Source: Laguncularia racemosa | Lineage: Eukaryota > Streptophyta > Magnoliopsida > Myrtales > Combretaceae | Length of the DNA: 64,000 nucleotides | Assembly (NCBI GenBank): GCA_037954665.1 | Contig: JBBMOL010000037.1 | Span: forward strand, 3,396,501 to 3,460,500 | Direction: 5' to 3' | Shown: piece after piece, positions 11,551 to 22,836 of the stretch | How the letters are laid out: each line of letters starts with the position of its first letter | How positions within the stretch are numbered: the stretch's first letter is position 1 | Notes under the pieces: generated by a model | Told to the model about the DNA's origin: nothing | Databases searched by the model: none | Seen by the model: the letters and a program-made list of their open reading frames with translations, nothing else | Made by a program: the position numbers and the translations under genes

Positions 11551-13250
11551 GATAGTTTAGAGATACTCCCAAAAGTTAATAGGATACTTGACCCTAACCT
11601 TATAAGTTATCACAATTTACTCTAATGTGCCTAATAAAACCCTAAATCAAATCCAAACCTTAAAATGATAACTTTATAGCTAGAAACCTTAGAGAGGAAA
11701 CCTTAAACCCTATAGTAAATGGCCAAAACTTTAATTTGATTTGAAAACCCTAAATTAACAACTCGAGACCCCAATTTGAATAATGAACCTTAAGATAACA
11801 AATTGAAGCCTTAATTCATAATAAAAGCCCTAAAACCCTAAATCAAAGTATTGAATCTTACTAAACTCAAAGGCTAAAATTATCCTTAGAAATACCAAAA
11901 ACCACCTAAATATTTATCAAGTGATGTAAATCAACTTAATTTAACTAAAAGTACAATGTCAAATTACACCAATGTAGCATTGTAATGAGGATAAATTAGC
12001 TTCCAATTTCCCTCCTACTTAATCTAATTAAACTACCCCTCAATTAGTTCAATTAAGTGTTAATCAAATGCAAGTGAATCACTCATTAGACAAAAGGACA
12101 CAAGGGCATGGAAACTTTATAAAACCACCAACCACCCTCCAGTTTCCCCACCACTTGATGCCTTACCTTCATCTAATGGCCATGCTTAAATCTAGGGAAT
12201 AGATTTGTAAGATAGGGTAGCTATAAGGCCACTTGTCAAGGCATGAATTGAAAACTTCCTAATTTGGCAAATGACAAAACCTAGTACTATACCATAAACC
12301 CCTACACAAAGGGAATAACCTATCAACCAAATTAACCAAGGGATAATTACACTACACTAAGCCACCTAAACTAAACAAATAAAACATATACACACACACA
12401 CCCTCTCCCTAGTGCTAGACATCCCTCCCTCTACTCTCACTCTCATTTTCTTTTATCTCAAACACATAACACACTCTCAAGCTCAATCAAACTCCACTAC
12501 CACCCCCATTCTCCATTGCCAACCTCATAAACACCACCACCATTCACTCCTTTCCATTTTACCATCCACAATCTAAACAAACTCCATCACCACCCTCTTC
12601 TTCTCAAAGTCGAACCAACCCCCTAAAGCCACTACATTCATTTCCTTTTGTGGCCATACCCACAAATAGCTAACCAACATACATTAGCAGGGTCAAGAAC
12701 CAAGGAGTGGCTAAGATTAGGAGAGGAATGGGTGGTTGAAGATTAGGAGGTAGGGAAGGAAGCACCATTCCTACAAGCTTATCTATCATCACAAGAGTAG
12801 GAGTACTGTGTTTTGTATTAGCTTTTTTTTTTTTTTTTTTTTTCCATCTTAGAATGATGTCCATTGTGTAGAGATTTCCTTATATTAGGTTACATTGTGA
12901 TGATATTTCCTTTTTTATTATGTAAATGCACAAACCTCATGTCAACCCATGTAATACTTTAAGCTATGTGCAAGAATGTACTAAATGTGAGCTTTCTCTA
13001 ATGTTTAAGCATAAAAGTCTTGATAAAACTTGATTGATAATACATTTTCTACGCAGAACAGGACTAAAGGAGAGCACACAAGCTTCAAACTTTGATTTTT
13101 TTAAGCGTTCCTTAGCATTAACTAGCCTTAAGAAGTGATTAAAGGTGGTTAGACATCATTTAGCTAAGAAAAACATTAGAAAAATGTAAATTGGATTTCA
13201 TTTCCTTGCTGGCTGAGACCTTCAAGACATGTAAAAGTTTCCAACTTTGG
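11551..13250. other. No gene; non-coding, possibly LTR-derived
   Basis: Contains scattered CCCTAAA-like phrases (11630-11880) that are not a telomere array, a short CA run near 12391-12402, a C/T-rich leader-like stretch at 12400-12660 and a T-run at 12823-12843. The pattern resembles an old retrotransposon LTR and leader, but I see no matching partner in the window. Confidence 0.35.
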
Positions 13251-13377
13251 TTTATTAGTTTAAGACATTAAAAAGCGGAAAGCCTTAGGGAGAACTTTGC
13301 AGAAAAGGATACCACACGAGCCAATGGGATGTCTGTGTACCGAAGAAATATTATAAAGAGGGCAAAAATCAGAAGAG

Positions 13378-13475
13378 GCAAAAAAAAAAAGGAAAAAGAA
13401 AAAGAAAAAGAAAACGAAAAAAAGAAAAAGAAAATGAAAAAAAGAGAAACAAAAAAAAAAAAAAAAAAAAAGGAA
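13378..13475. repeat. A/purine-rich low-complexity tract
   Basis: Runs of AAAAAG/GAAAAAG followed by a long A-run. This tract creates spurious Lys/Glu-rich (+) and Phe-rich (-) open frames. Confidence 0.85.
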
Positions 13476-13802
13476 AGACGGCCAGAGGAAAGGGAACTTC
13501 GGCCGCAAACAATCCGAAAGAAAAGAGCCAACATCCAAGAAAAAGGGCATTGACGACACGGAGGTAAAAAAGAGAGATAACGGCCAGGGAATATATGTGT
13601 ATTTGTCTATGCGCCTCATGGGAGAGGAGATTATGTAGCCGACATATTCAACAGTACTACGAAGGAGAACGGACACTCGGTCGAATAGAAAATAGACGGA
13701 ACACAACGTCGCTTGAGGCTACGGGGACGACGGACATTGACGATAACGAAATCAAGAACAGAGACGAACTGGGAGATACCTCCGGTAACGGCGTAAAAAA
13801 TT

Positions 13803-14525
13803 TGATGTATAAAAATTTTATAAATGCGGACCGATAAGTATACTAAGTCGATTAAATATTATAGAAAGAGCAAGATTATCATTCTCACGAGAATTAAATT
13901 AATTATCAAACCAATATAAATTTTATTATTATCTAGAAAATTTACTAAAATATTGTTTTTATTAATTTTTAATTAAAGGAATTTAAGAGAAATTAATTTA
14001 TGACACTAGTCAACTATAATTTAGAAGAAGAGTAATTATAAATTTGAATCCATCTTAATTTGACTAGAGGAATCTAGGAAATTAAATTAGTTTATTAATA
14101 ATTTAATTATTCAAAAGATGATTTAAATTGTTATATCATAAAAAGGACTTTAGTACTTGAAAGAGAAATAAAGGACTTTAGCAAATTCACAAAAATAGTC
14201 AAATAGCTAAATATAATTATAATTTAGTTACAATATGATTAGTATATTAGGTGGATTCAATTTTCCTACCTCTTTATTGATTGAATCATGAAAGGTTTAT
14301 TTTAGCAATTATTTCAATTTCATGGTTGGTTTTAGTTAGCATTAGTATATTCTTCTTTTTCATTTTAATAGTTTTTCATGTGTTTAGATAATAATAGAAT
14401 TTATATTGGTTTGATAATTAATTTAATTCTCATAGGAACGACAACCCTACTCTTTTTATATTACTTGATCGACTTAGTATACTTGATAATATTTGCATTT
14501 ATAAAATTTTCCTGCATCACATTAA
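13803..14525. mobile_element. Long-TIR element (~0.72 kb)
   Basis: Bases ~13803-13935 match the reverse complement of ~14387-14525. Both arms contain ATTTTATAAATGC, TATACTAAGTCGAT, and GAGAATTAAATTAATTATC followed by AAACCAATATAAATT. Inverted arms of about 130 bp with no ORF between suggest a Mutator-type MITE, but I found no clear target duplication, so the superfamily is open. Confidence 0.65.
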
Positions 14526-14989
14526 ATAAAAGCACGAATAGGGTTAGAAATTAGTTAGGATTGGCTTCCTTAGGTTTGAGGCCCAATTGTAATCAAAAAG
14601 CCTCAAAATAGGCCCAAACTATGAGACCAATGAAAGTAATCAGGCCTTCCCCATAAAATCCACACCTTTCGTGACCAAAATGACCTTACTATAAGAACAT
14701 AAAAAATAGACTTATGACAAGAGAGTTATGACCAAAATATGAAACTACCCAAAATCAATAATTATAGTGAATTTAATTAGATAATTCATATAATTTAGTA
14801 TACTTATACTTACTAAACTTATTTACATCATCAGGTGATACTAACTTTGAGTTTGAGCTACTCCACATTACTATGATTAGTTGCAGATATGGCCGAGTAA
14901 GTATTCTTATGATTAGTATACTTATTTTATAATTATAGAATTAGTAGCACTTAAATGAATATATGATGAATTTAGATGTATAGGGATCA

Positions 14990-16180
14990 CAAATTGCATG
15001 TGATTGTATTGTGATGCAATTTGTGCCGAACTACTATACTAAATTTAAAATTATTGGCATATAATGGTTGTGCATTAAAAGGATAGGACTGTGACTGTTA
15101 GTGAACTTCACTGGTCACTCAAATAATTGAATTTAATCATATTCAGCTTAAAACATAAATTGGATTGTGCATATCATAATTTTGCATGTAGAAGGTTATC
15201 AGCATCACACAGTGATATAGAGAGGCTATACAAAGGTGAATCTCCATACGTAACTTTATCTTGACCTTTAGGAATTATCGAGTATCAAGAAATACTACCC
15301 TCTAATTAAGGCCAACTCTAAGGATTCATTGCTTAGGAGTGGATGAGACTAAATGTGCCATCCACATCCATACCCCTACAGGCATATATGTATAAGTATA
15401 TATGTAGTAAACCTTATTTTACTATTTACCAAAGTTATATCATACTATAAACCTCCAAAAGTAAGATATTGAGAAACTTCACCCAAGGAGATTAGAACCT
15501 AAAGCTGACATGTTAGGTGTTATTTCCCAACCCAAGTAATGGAGGGCACTAAATCTAGGCTATATTTAGCTTCTGAATGGTTATATAGGTTATTGCATCT
15601 CATATGCGTGTCATGCATTCATATGTTGTTTTAATATACTTGTTTGATAATTACTTCATGGTATAATATGAGGAATCCCTCATTAAGTTGGATAGAACTT
15701 ACACCTTTGTAGTATGTCTTTGTTGTAGGAGCCTACATGGTTAGAGCCTAACTAATGTATGCCAAAGGTTAGTACATAGGATATCAAGATGAAGTGAAGT
15801 GAGATGAGAGCATGAGAGATCATTTGATTATCTATTGAGACTCTCTTTAATTAAGCTATGTTTTGTATTATGAGTAGATACTTAGACTACCTCTAGATTT
15901 TCTATTACCATTAGTACCTATTATTTACCTATGGGTATTTGTTAAGACCCAAGTCTCGTATTATAATATGAAGTAACATGAATTTATTACAATTATTGCT
16001 CTATTGCTATCTAGAATTGTAAACTTAGCTCAGAGTAACTAGATGTGAGTATGCCTTGTACATCATATGGAAAATCTTTGAATAACAAGTTATTCTCGAG
16101 TTTCCATGTAGTATACAGTGGACCGCTATGTCTAGGATACCCATCAAGGTGTAACATGACTAGTTAGCTTTGATCCCATA
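14990..16180 (+). mobile_element. Diverged LTR-like sequence
   Basis: Shares layout and short phrases with the solo LTR at 18353-21571 and with 42480-45297: TTTCCCAACCCAAGTAATGGAG then CACTAAATCTAGG, a TGTCATGCATTCATATG block, then ATACTTGTTTGATAATT. No termini or target duplication could be fixed. Confidence 0.35.
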
Positions 16181-16616
16181 TGCAAATGTTATATTTGAGA
16201 CTCTCTCCTTTTAATCTTTTGAATAGGTGGTTCACTCTACACAAAAGCAATTGGTAGATCTTTAAATAGGAGTGAGTAGGTATGGGGTGGATAAGGTAAG
16301 AGACTCTACTCATATACTATCCTGTAAAGTATAAGTAATTAGAACCTACCCATAATACCTTGAAACCACCCTATATCTTGTACCCTATAAAACCCGCAAG
16401 ATACAAAGTACTTCATAGAACTTATAAATTTTTCCATTCTTCCCATAAATTTCAAGTTTATGTCATATAAGTTCCTAAATTTTGAAACCGAAACCTATCC
16501 TTTAACACCTTGAAACCATCTATACCCTGTACCCTATAAAACTTATAAGGTACAACGTACCCTTTGGCATGATTGTCAAAATCTCAATTTAACACTTAAG
16601 ACTCTACAATTTTATG

Positions 16617-17869
16617 CAAGGTTGTCAAAATCACGATTTTATGTAGAATCACTAAAGGGTCTGTAGAATCGGAACATAAAAACGTAAGTTTTTATAACCT
16701 ATGTAAAATAACTTCCAAATATTATAAATTTACTTACAATAGTCATTAAAAAATATAATGAATAATAGAAATAAGGAAATTAAGTATTTATTTTAGCCAT
16801 AAATTGCAAATTTGCAATAAAAGTCATAATATAGATAATAAAGCATAAGTCGTATAATATAGATATTTTATTTCCAAAATGATAAATCATGTATAAAACA
16901 AGTTTCACCTAGTTATATATACAAAAGCTAAAAGATAATAGATAAAATTTAAAAATCAATTGTAACTTTAAGAAATTACTAATAAATAAAAATTGATAAC
17001 GAAAATATACCATTAGAAATGAGTAATATTAAAAAATGACAAATAACTAATAACCAAAAGTACATAATAAAGAAGATACTATAACAAGAAAAATCTTCAA
17101 AATTATATATTACTAGGTAAATTTTTGCACTATTCGTGATTATTAATTCAAAATATATTTACTTAACAATATTTCACATTTACTTAACTACGAGAATGAT
17201 ATATTGAAAAGATAGAAATATAAATACATTTATACCTTTCCTATAAAATTAAAAATCTAAAAAATTCTTATAAAGTTAAAGTTATCTACCCTTTATTTTA
17301 TTTACTATTATAAAAATATTACTTAAAATAAGGAAAGTTGCAGCAATCAAACACGAGTGCTTTAATACGAACACGATCACAAATAGGAACAAGAAGACTA
17401 ACAATCGATGAACATAAACACAAAGACTTCAATGTAACGTAACACACTAACAAGAGAGGAGTGATGACCAACGAACATGTTGAGGTATGACTCATACTCC
17501 CCTACGACAGGAAAGCACGTGGGTCCCGGGGGTCCAGGGAAGCTGCCCCGACGAGGGTTTTAAGGGGGCAGCGCCCCCTGGACAATAGAGGGCTTTTAAT
17601 AATTAAGCTCATAGTTTTTTATTAAAAGTTTGGGCTTGAGCTATGAATAGCTATTATTACATATTTGTTTATTCAGATTCGGATGATTGAAATTTTACTT
17701 AGTTTTGCAATATTGTGGAATCAGTGGAAACGTAGTAAAATTGCGATTTTGACGATTTTACTACGATTTTACATCAAAAGCGTTTTTACATGCGAGTTGA
17801 CTAGAAATGTGCTCACAACTCGTAAAATCGTAGAAACATGCGAGTTAACTCGTGATTTTGACAACTATG
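16617..17869. mobile_element. hAT element A, nested in B, perfect 8-bp TSD
   Basis: Left end CAAGGTTGTCAAAATCACGA; right end, reverse-complemented, CATAGTTGTCAAAATCACGA. The octamer ATTTTATG flanks it exactly at 16609-16616 and 17870-17877. Length 1,253 bp, with no transposase frame. The interior includes a copia-type LTR fragment (17478-17685) and AT-rich filler, so it is non-autonomous. Confidence 0.85.
17478..17685 (+). mobile_element. Copia-type LTR fragment (5' part)
   Basis: Begins TGTTGAGGTATGACTCATAC and follows the solo LTR at 32308-32718 through CTCCCCTACGACAGGAAAG, the GC-rich hairpin, and AAAGTTTGGGCTTGAGC. Similarity fades after about 17685, so the 3' half is missing. The local jump in GC makes it stand out from its AT-rich host element. 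Confidence 0.75.
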
Positions 17870-18352
17870 ATTTTATGATTTTACGAAGTCTTCCTTAGTT
17901 GAATCCTATAAAAAATCCTTTTTTGTGTAAAACTTGGTAAATCCAATTGAAATCCTTAAAATCCCGATTCTATGAAGGATTATACAAGTTTATGCATATT
18001 GGAATTTTTAGCCTAATAAAGTAATACTTTTTCTTAATGAGCTTTTACAGTGAGCCCCATTACACACTAAAATTACTTTTCTTTACCCTTCAACCACATT
18101 TTAACTTAGGAAAATACATGCTTAAATTTCTATCTAATTTTCTCTCATTTGCACACAAGAACAAGAGACTTGATAGCTCAACTCTTTTCTACTTCTCTTT
18201 CACTATGATTTCCACTTCAAATCTGAAATCTCGAGGAACTATTGCAAGTTGCAATGCCTACAAGTTTGATTTCTTTCTCATTAGTCCAGGTATAATCTAT
18301 TATAAATGAATAGTTGAGGAAGGTGATTTATTTAATTCATTAGAAAACAAGT

Positions 18353-19310
18353 TGTAAAATCCGAAAAAATTTTAGTCATGTATAATATTAGAATGATTAA
18401 AATATTGTACTAAAAGCCTTAAACATACCTCATATAAAACTATAATAAAAGAAATAATCACACGAAAAGCAAACCATGAGAAATTATTGACTAAACAATA
18501 AAATAAATTAAAATCATAAACTTAGGGTTGTGAAATGGAAATTCTAAGTAAATATTCACGCTCGAAATAATCAAATTAGCTTAAGCATAAAGTTTCATAA
18601 TGAAATTCTAAAATCTTAAATTTTATTGATACCGTCGCGCATGAAAACCTACTAAAAAATTTTCCTAAACCCTAATTATAATAATAATATGATGAATATA
18701 TATAGTGGTAACTCGACTGTGGCTCGGCTGTGGAGGACCCACGGCCACTTAAAGAAACAAACAAAAAGCAAAAAGGAGAACAGAAAAGGGCGAGAGGCTA
18801 GAGGGCTAGACGAAAGCGACGAAGAAAAGGGAAAAAGGGAAAAATCGAACAAAAAAATCATATCTCACACATATGACTTCTGATTGACAATTCGAGACCA
18901 CCGACGTGTTCTTTGAGGTAAGTGGAACTCAACTAAACCAATTTTTCGCGAAATGGAGTTAGTTTCTAAAAGTTATATATAAAGAATAAATAGGTGTAAA
19001 AATTAGTATTTCGCCTAAAACTAATTGTAATAACTAGAGAAACACTAGGTGAAGTGATCTAGACCATGTGTAGCATGTAATAATGCACTTTTCCCTTATT
19101 TTTTAGGTGAAGAGAATTTTGGCTCGGAGATACTCGAAGATTATTTTTATTAAATCCTAAGAAAATGAGACCAAAGTGAGTAGAATTCCGTGACGTGTTA
19201 TATTGTGTGTATATTGTTGATTTTATGTGCTTTATTAGGAATTTTTGCCACATATATAAGGATATATATGGCTATATATATATCGTCTCCCTAGAGCAAG
19301 CAGCAGCCAT

Positions 19311-19342
<32 letters not shown>

Positions 19343-21571
19343 AACATTTCGGGATTAGTGGTGTTGCTCGTGCTGTGTGAGTGAATTTTTTTTTTCTTTT
19401 TCCATGTCCCTTCTTTCAAGGCTGCAGGGTAACATATATATATATATACCATTGTTAGCTTTGTTTCTTCTTCCATGGTATGTGTGTGTGTGTGCTATTT
19501 TCTTTACTCCTTAGCTGCCTTATATAATCATATACATATACATACAAGTATCAGTTAGGATGCTGCTAGAAGAGTGCTAGTTGGGTTAGGAATGGACATA
19601 TATATATGAATGTGTTGATGACATTGCAGGGAGTGGGAAGAAGAAACTCCAACTAGAGTTGTTAGTTTAAATAATATGTATATGTGTATACATGTATAGG
19701 CTAGTTAACTCCGAAATTCCATAAGACATCCCTTCTGAAATTTACGTGTGCATGTGTGGGAGGGGGAAATCCTCCAAAATAGTGTGTGTGTGTACGTAGG
19801 ACAAAGGGTTGCAAGACGGGGAAGGCCGGGCTGAAATGGGAAGTATGGTGGCGGTATAATATATACCGTATATAGGTATGTATATGTATAAGTGTAAGTG
19901 CATGTACTGGACTTGCTCTTAATTATGTATGTGTGGTTTGTAAATATATATATATATGTACATGTGTATATGTGGTATGATGAAAGCGGGAATAGAAGTT
20001 CAACTTGAGAATGTGAGCTATAAGATGAAATGGAAGAGGGAGTCGGGATTATATTGGTGTTGGTTTTCTTGTGAGCTTGTGTGTTGGGGAATTGGAAGGA
20101 GGGTGGAAATTTATGAACGAGGATGCAAGAAACATGAATGGGCATATAAGTATTGGATCTTTTCCTTAGTGAGTGTGTGTGGTATTACTAGTAGGAGTAA
20201 AGGAAGACATCATGGTATGATCATTTTTTACGATTGTTGGGATTGATGAGAAATTTTGTAGGCACATGTTGACATGGAGGTCGTTGGTGGTAGAAGCAAG
20301 AAAAAGGGAGTCTAAGAAGTTTTTTTAAACCACAAGTATGGCATGCATCATGAGTTAAAATAGAGGATTTAAGATGCCAATAGTCTAAGTCCTTATCATT
20401 ATGGTTACATACACTAGGTGTAAGCAAGATGGAATAAATAGGATGTCAAAACAAGTATAAGCCGTAAACATTAGGTATATATGTATACGTAACTAGGAAC
20501 AAGGTACAATCATAATCACGAATAAGAAGCCCATTATTTGACGAACTCCTATAAGATTATGAATGTTGTTTCTTTGGTGTGACGTTTGTGCCTCACTCCT
20601 TAAAATGATTAAATGTGTTGTGAATAAATTGTTGACATGATTGCCAATTGCATATGTGCTTGATCGTGGATGATCACCCTAAACATCTAACCAATTATGA
20701 GATCTAATTAAAAACCTGGCATGCATTGTATGAACATTAAATTATTCAAGGCCATCACAACTACAAAACGCGCTGGAAGTGATAAGAGGATCACTGTTCT
20801 GCCAAGTGCAAACTAAGTGATTAAGGAATTATTACGCCTTAATGATTCCGAATCCAACCTATCACTTAAGGGTTTAAATGCTCAGTGTATAAGAGGCACC
20901 TGAGCCTAGATCACTAAAGTTAAGATACAGTTATAACAAAGTGATAAGAGTAATTAAATTATGTGTAAGACCTGGGCTCTGATGGTGGCTTCGGAATTCC
21001 CAACCCAAGGTCAAGGGGGGCATAAACCCTAGATTTCATGATCATTACCGGAAGACTACGTGAGATGCTGCATTCATGTGATTGTTCATGCATAGCATTT
21101 ATTTTGATAACTTGTTTGAAATTGTTTGTGTTTATTGCAATATTAAGAGATTGTACCCTATCTCGCTAAGCTTTGGCTTACCCCCCTATAGATTTTGCCT
21201 TGTAGGTCGAGACTACCTAAATTTCTTGATGAACCGGCGAACCAAGGTGAGTGTTCGTCGCCCAACTGGGGGCATGGTTTATGGGAAGAATGTGAGGACT
21301 AGATTGATGTAGATATCATTAGAATGGATTTTGTAATTATTGTCAATGTATGTAAGTGATTCAATAGGATCTTGGGTGTACTTATGGTGGTGTAATGGGA
21401 CCCATTTGAGGCCTAGTGATAATATAGTAATTGATTGCTTCGTGAGCAGGGAATGTTATTATTATGATTAACTGGCACAATACTGGAGATGAGATGCTTC
21501 GTAGTTACTTAACGAGGGATTAAGCAACCATAGTGAGTTGTCACGAGGAGCCCTTAGAGTGGGGCGTGATA
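18353..21571 (+). mobile_element. Solo gypsy-type LTR (3.2 kb) with TSD CAAGT
   Basis: Starts TGTAAAATCCGAAAAAATT, an eroded form of the TGTAACGCCCCG start of long plant gypsy LTRs, and ends GGGGCGTGATA, an eroded GGGCGTGACA. The pentamer CAAGT lies immediately outside both ends (18348-18352 and 21572-21576). No internal region or second LTR is present, so it is the product of LTR-LTR recombination. Inside are several microsatellites (19309-19342, 19430-19450, 19480-19495) and purine-rich text. The 20640-21200 portion is homologous to 44390-44920. Confidence 0.8.
19309..19342 (+). repeat. (CA)n(TA)n microsatellite
   Basis: About ten CA units followed by TA units, inside the solo LTR. Further TA and GT runs follow at 19433-19450 and 19481-19494. 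Confidence 0.9.
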
Positions 21572-21659
21572 CAAGTGCTTAGATATCCTTTTAAATGCAA
21601 GAGGTAAGGAAATTGGTACATATATAAATTTGAAAAGTTGTGAGATTTAAGATGATTTG

Positions 21660-21860
21660 AAAATTCACGATGTTGCTAAAGCTGAAGTATAAATTAATAC
21701 TTTAAAAGATTTAGGGTTAGAAAATATGAATATCCTCAATAGGTACTCCAATAATAACACTAATAGTGATGATGATGATGACAACAATGATGATGGTGGT
21801 AGTGATGGGAGAGATTGTGATAGTTTGGTTGATAACAAAGAAATTAATGATTTGTTTTAA
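21660..21860 (+). pseudogene. Possible hAT transposase C-terminal tail in element B
   Basis: Sequence upstream of the stop at 21858-21860 decodes to KDLGLENMNILNRYSNNN, then six Asp in a row, then NNDDGGSDGRDCD and SLVDNKEINDLF. An acidic tail near the element end is common in plant hAT transposases. A stop lies a few codons upstream and nothing of the catalytic region remains. I infer identity from position (about 315 bp inside the right terminus) and composition only. Confidence 0.4.
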
Positions 21861-22836
21861 TTTTATATTTTTATTGTAATGGTTTATCATTTATATTGCA
21901 ATATTTTGTATTAGCACTTATGTTATAGTTTCATCAATAATGTATTTGGAGAATAATTTATGCTTAACTATTTGCATTTAAACTAATATTGTGATTAGAA
22001 TTTATGATGAATTTTATTATTCCATTATGTATTATAATTTTTTCATTTACTATTGTAAGTCTATTTACAATTTTTGAAAACTAATTTAAATAAGTTGTAG
22101 AATCTTATGATTCTATTGTTTGATTCTACAGACCCTCTGGCAATTCTAGATAAAAGCTCAATTTTAACAACCTTGCCCTATTAAACTTGTAAATTTTGCT
22201 ATTTTTGCTATAACTTTCAAGTTTATATAATATGAAAAAAGTAATTTATTTGATATTACAAGTTCTTAATATGTAAAATCTATGTAACCTATAACAAAAC
22301 CTATAAAATTAAAAAAGTAAAATTTTCTCTCTTCATTATTTCAAGTTTATATGATTTTACTACTTAACAAATAGGAAAAAATATAAGGAGAAAGACTAGA
22401 AAACATAAAGTTGGAGAGGAAAATAAGGAAAAACAAAGGAAAAAAAGAAATTGTATAGTGAGAAAGATGACATTAGTTTAGCCATTTAGGTTATTAATTT
22501 ATGAGTTTAGGCTCCTTCATTTTTCTTTCTATTAAAACATTTATTGGCCAGAAAATACAATATTATTATTTATTAATATTATTTAATAATTTTTATAAGA
22601 TAGGTATAGGATACATGGGAATTTCTATCTTGTATACTTTAAAGTATAGGTTTTAGAGTAAGTTTAAGGTAGAAAGACCTTATACCTATATCTTACCGTT
22701 TGAGAATAGGTTTTAGAAAATCTATACCTAGAATCTACCCTATGGCCCTCAACACCTATCTAGAACTTGCTTGGTTGTGCAAAGTATAAGTGGGTACCCT
22801 GTAAAATAGGGTTACTCACTTACCCCTATCAACAAA

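Larger units (their letters stand above)
16568..22175. mobile_element. hAT-like element B, inserted in C
   Basis: Left terminus CATGATTGTCAAAATCTCAA; right terminus, reverse-complemented, CAAGGTTGTTAAAATTGAGC. Flanking octamers CCCTTTGG (16560-16567) and CCCTATTA (22176-22183) match at 5 of 8, and the intact copy of C at ~48893 reads CCCTTTGG there. Once the nested element A and the solo LTR are removed, only ~1.1 kb remains, including a possible transposase tail (21660-21860). B is therefore an internally deleted derivative. Confidence 0.68.
16267..22828. mobile_element. hAT-like element C, split by nested insertions
   Basis: The two halves, 16267-16567 and 22176-22828, together match the ~0.8-kb repeat at 48751-49547. 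Termini are TAGGAGTGAGTAGGTA (left) and, on the reverse strand of the right end, TAGGGGTAAGTGAGTAA. The flanks TCTTTAAA (16259-16266) and TCAACAAA (22829-22836) agree at 5 of 8 positions, a weak 8-bp TSD. The interruption falls inside the phrase TACCCTTTGG...TTGTAAATTTT, which is continuous in the 48751 copy. No ORF of its own. Confidence 0.7.

Noticed and set aside
11630..11880. CCCTAAA phrases as an interstitial telomere array
   Set aside because: The phrases are scattered and irregular, not in tandem 7-bp register.
13260..13706. Long minus-strand frame with Phe/Ser-rich protein and its + strand Lys/Glu-rich partner
   Set aside because: Both are translations of an A-rich low-complexity tract (13378-13475). 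No domain or conserved start.
19705..20246. 146-residue minus-strand and 96-residue plus-strand frames
   Set aside because: They lie inside the solo LTR, among TA/GT microsatellites, and resemble no protein.
16617..22175. A single hAT element from 16617 to 22175
   Set aside because: The octamers next to these ends do not match (ATTTTATG and CCCTATTA). Pairing 16617 with 17869 gives an exact 8-bp TSD, and 16568 with 22175 gives the better fit for the outer element.
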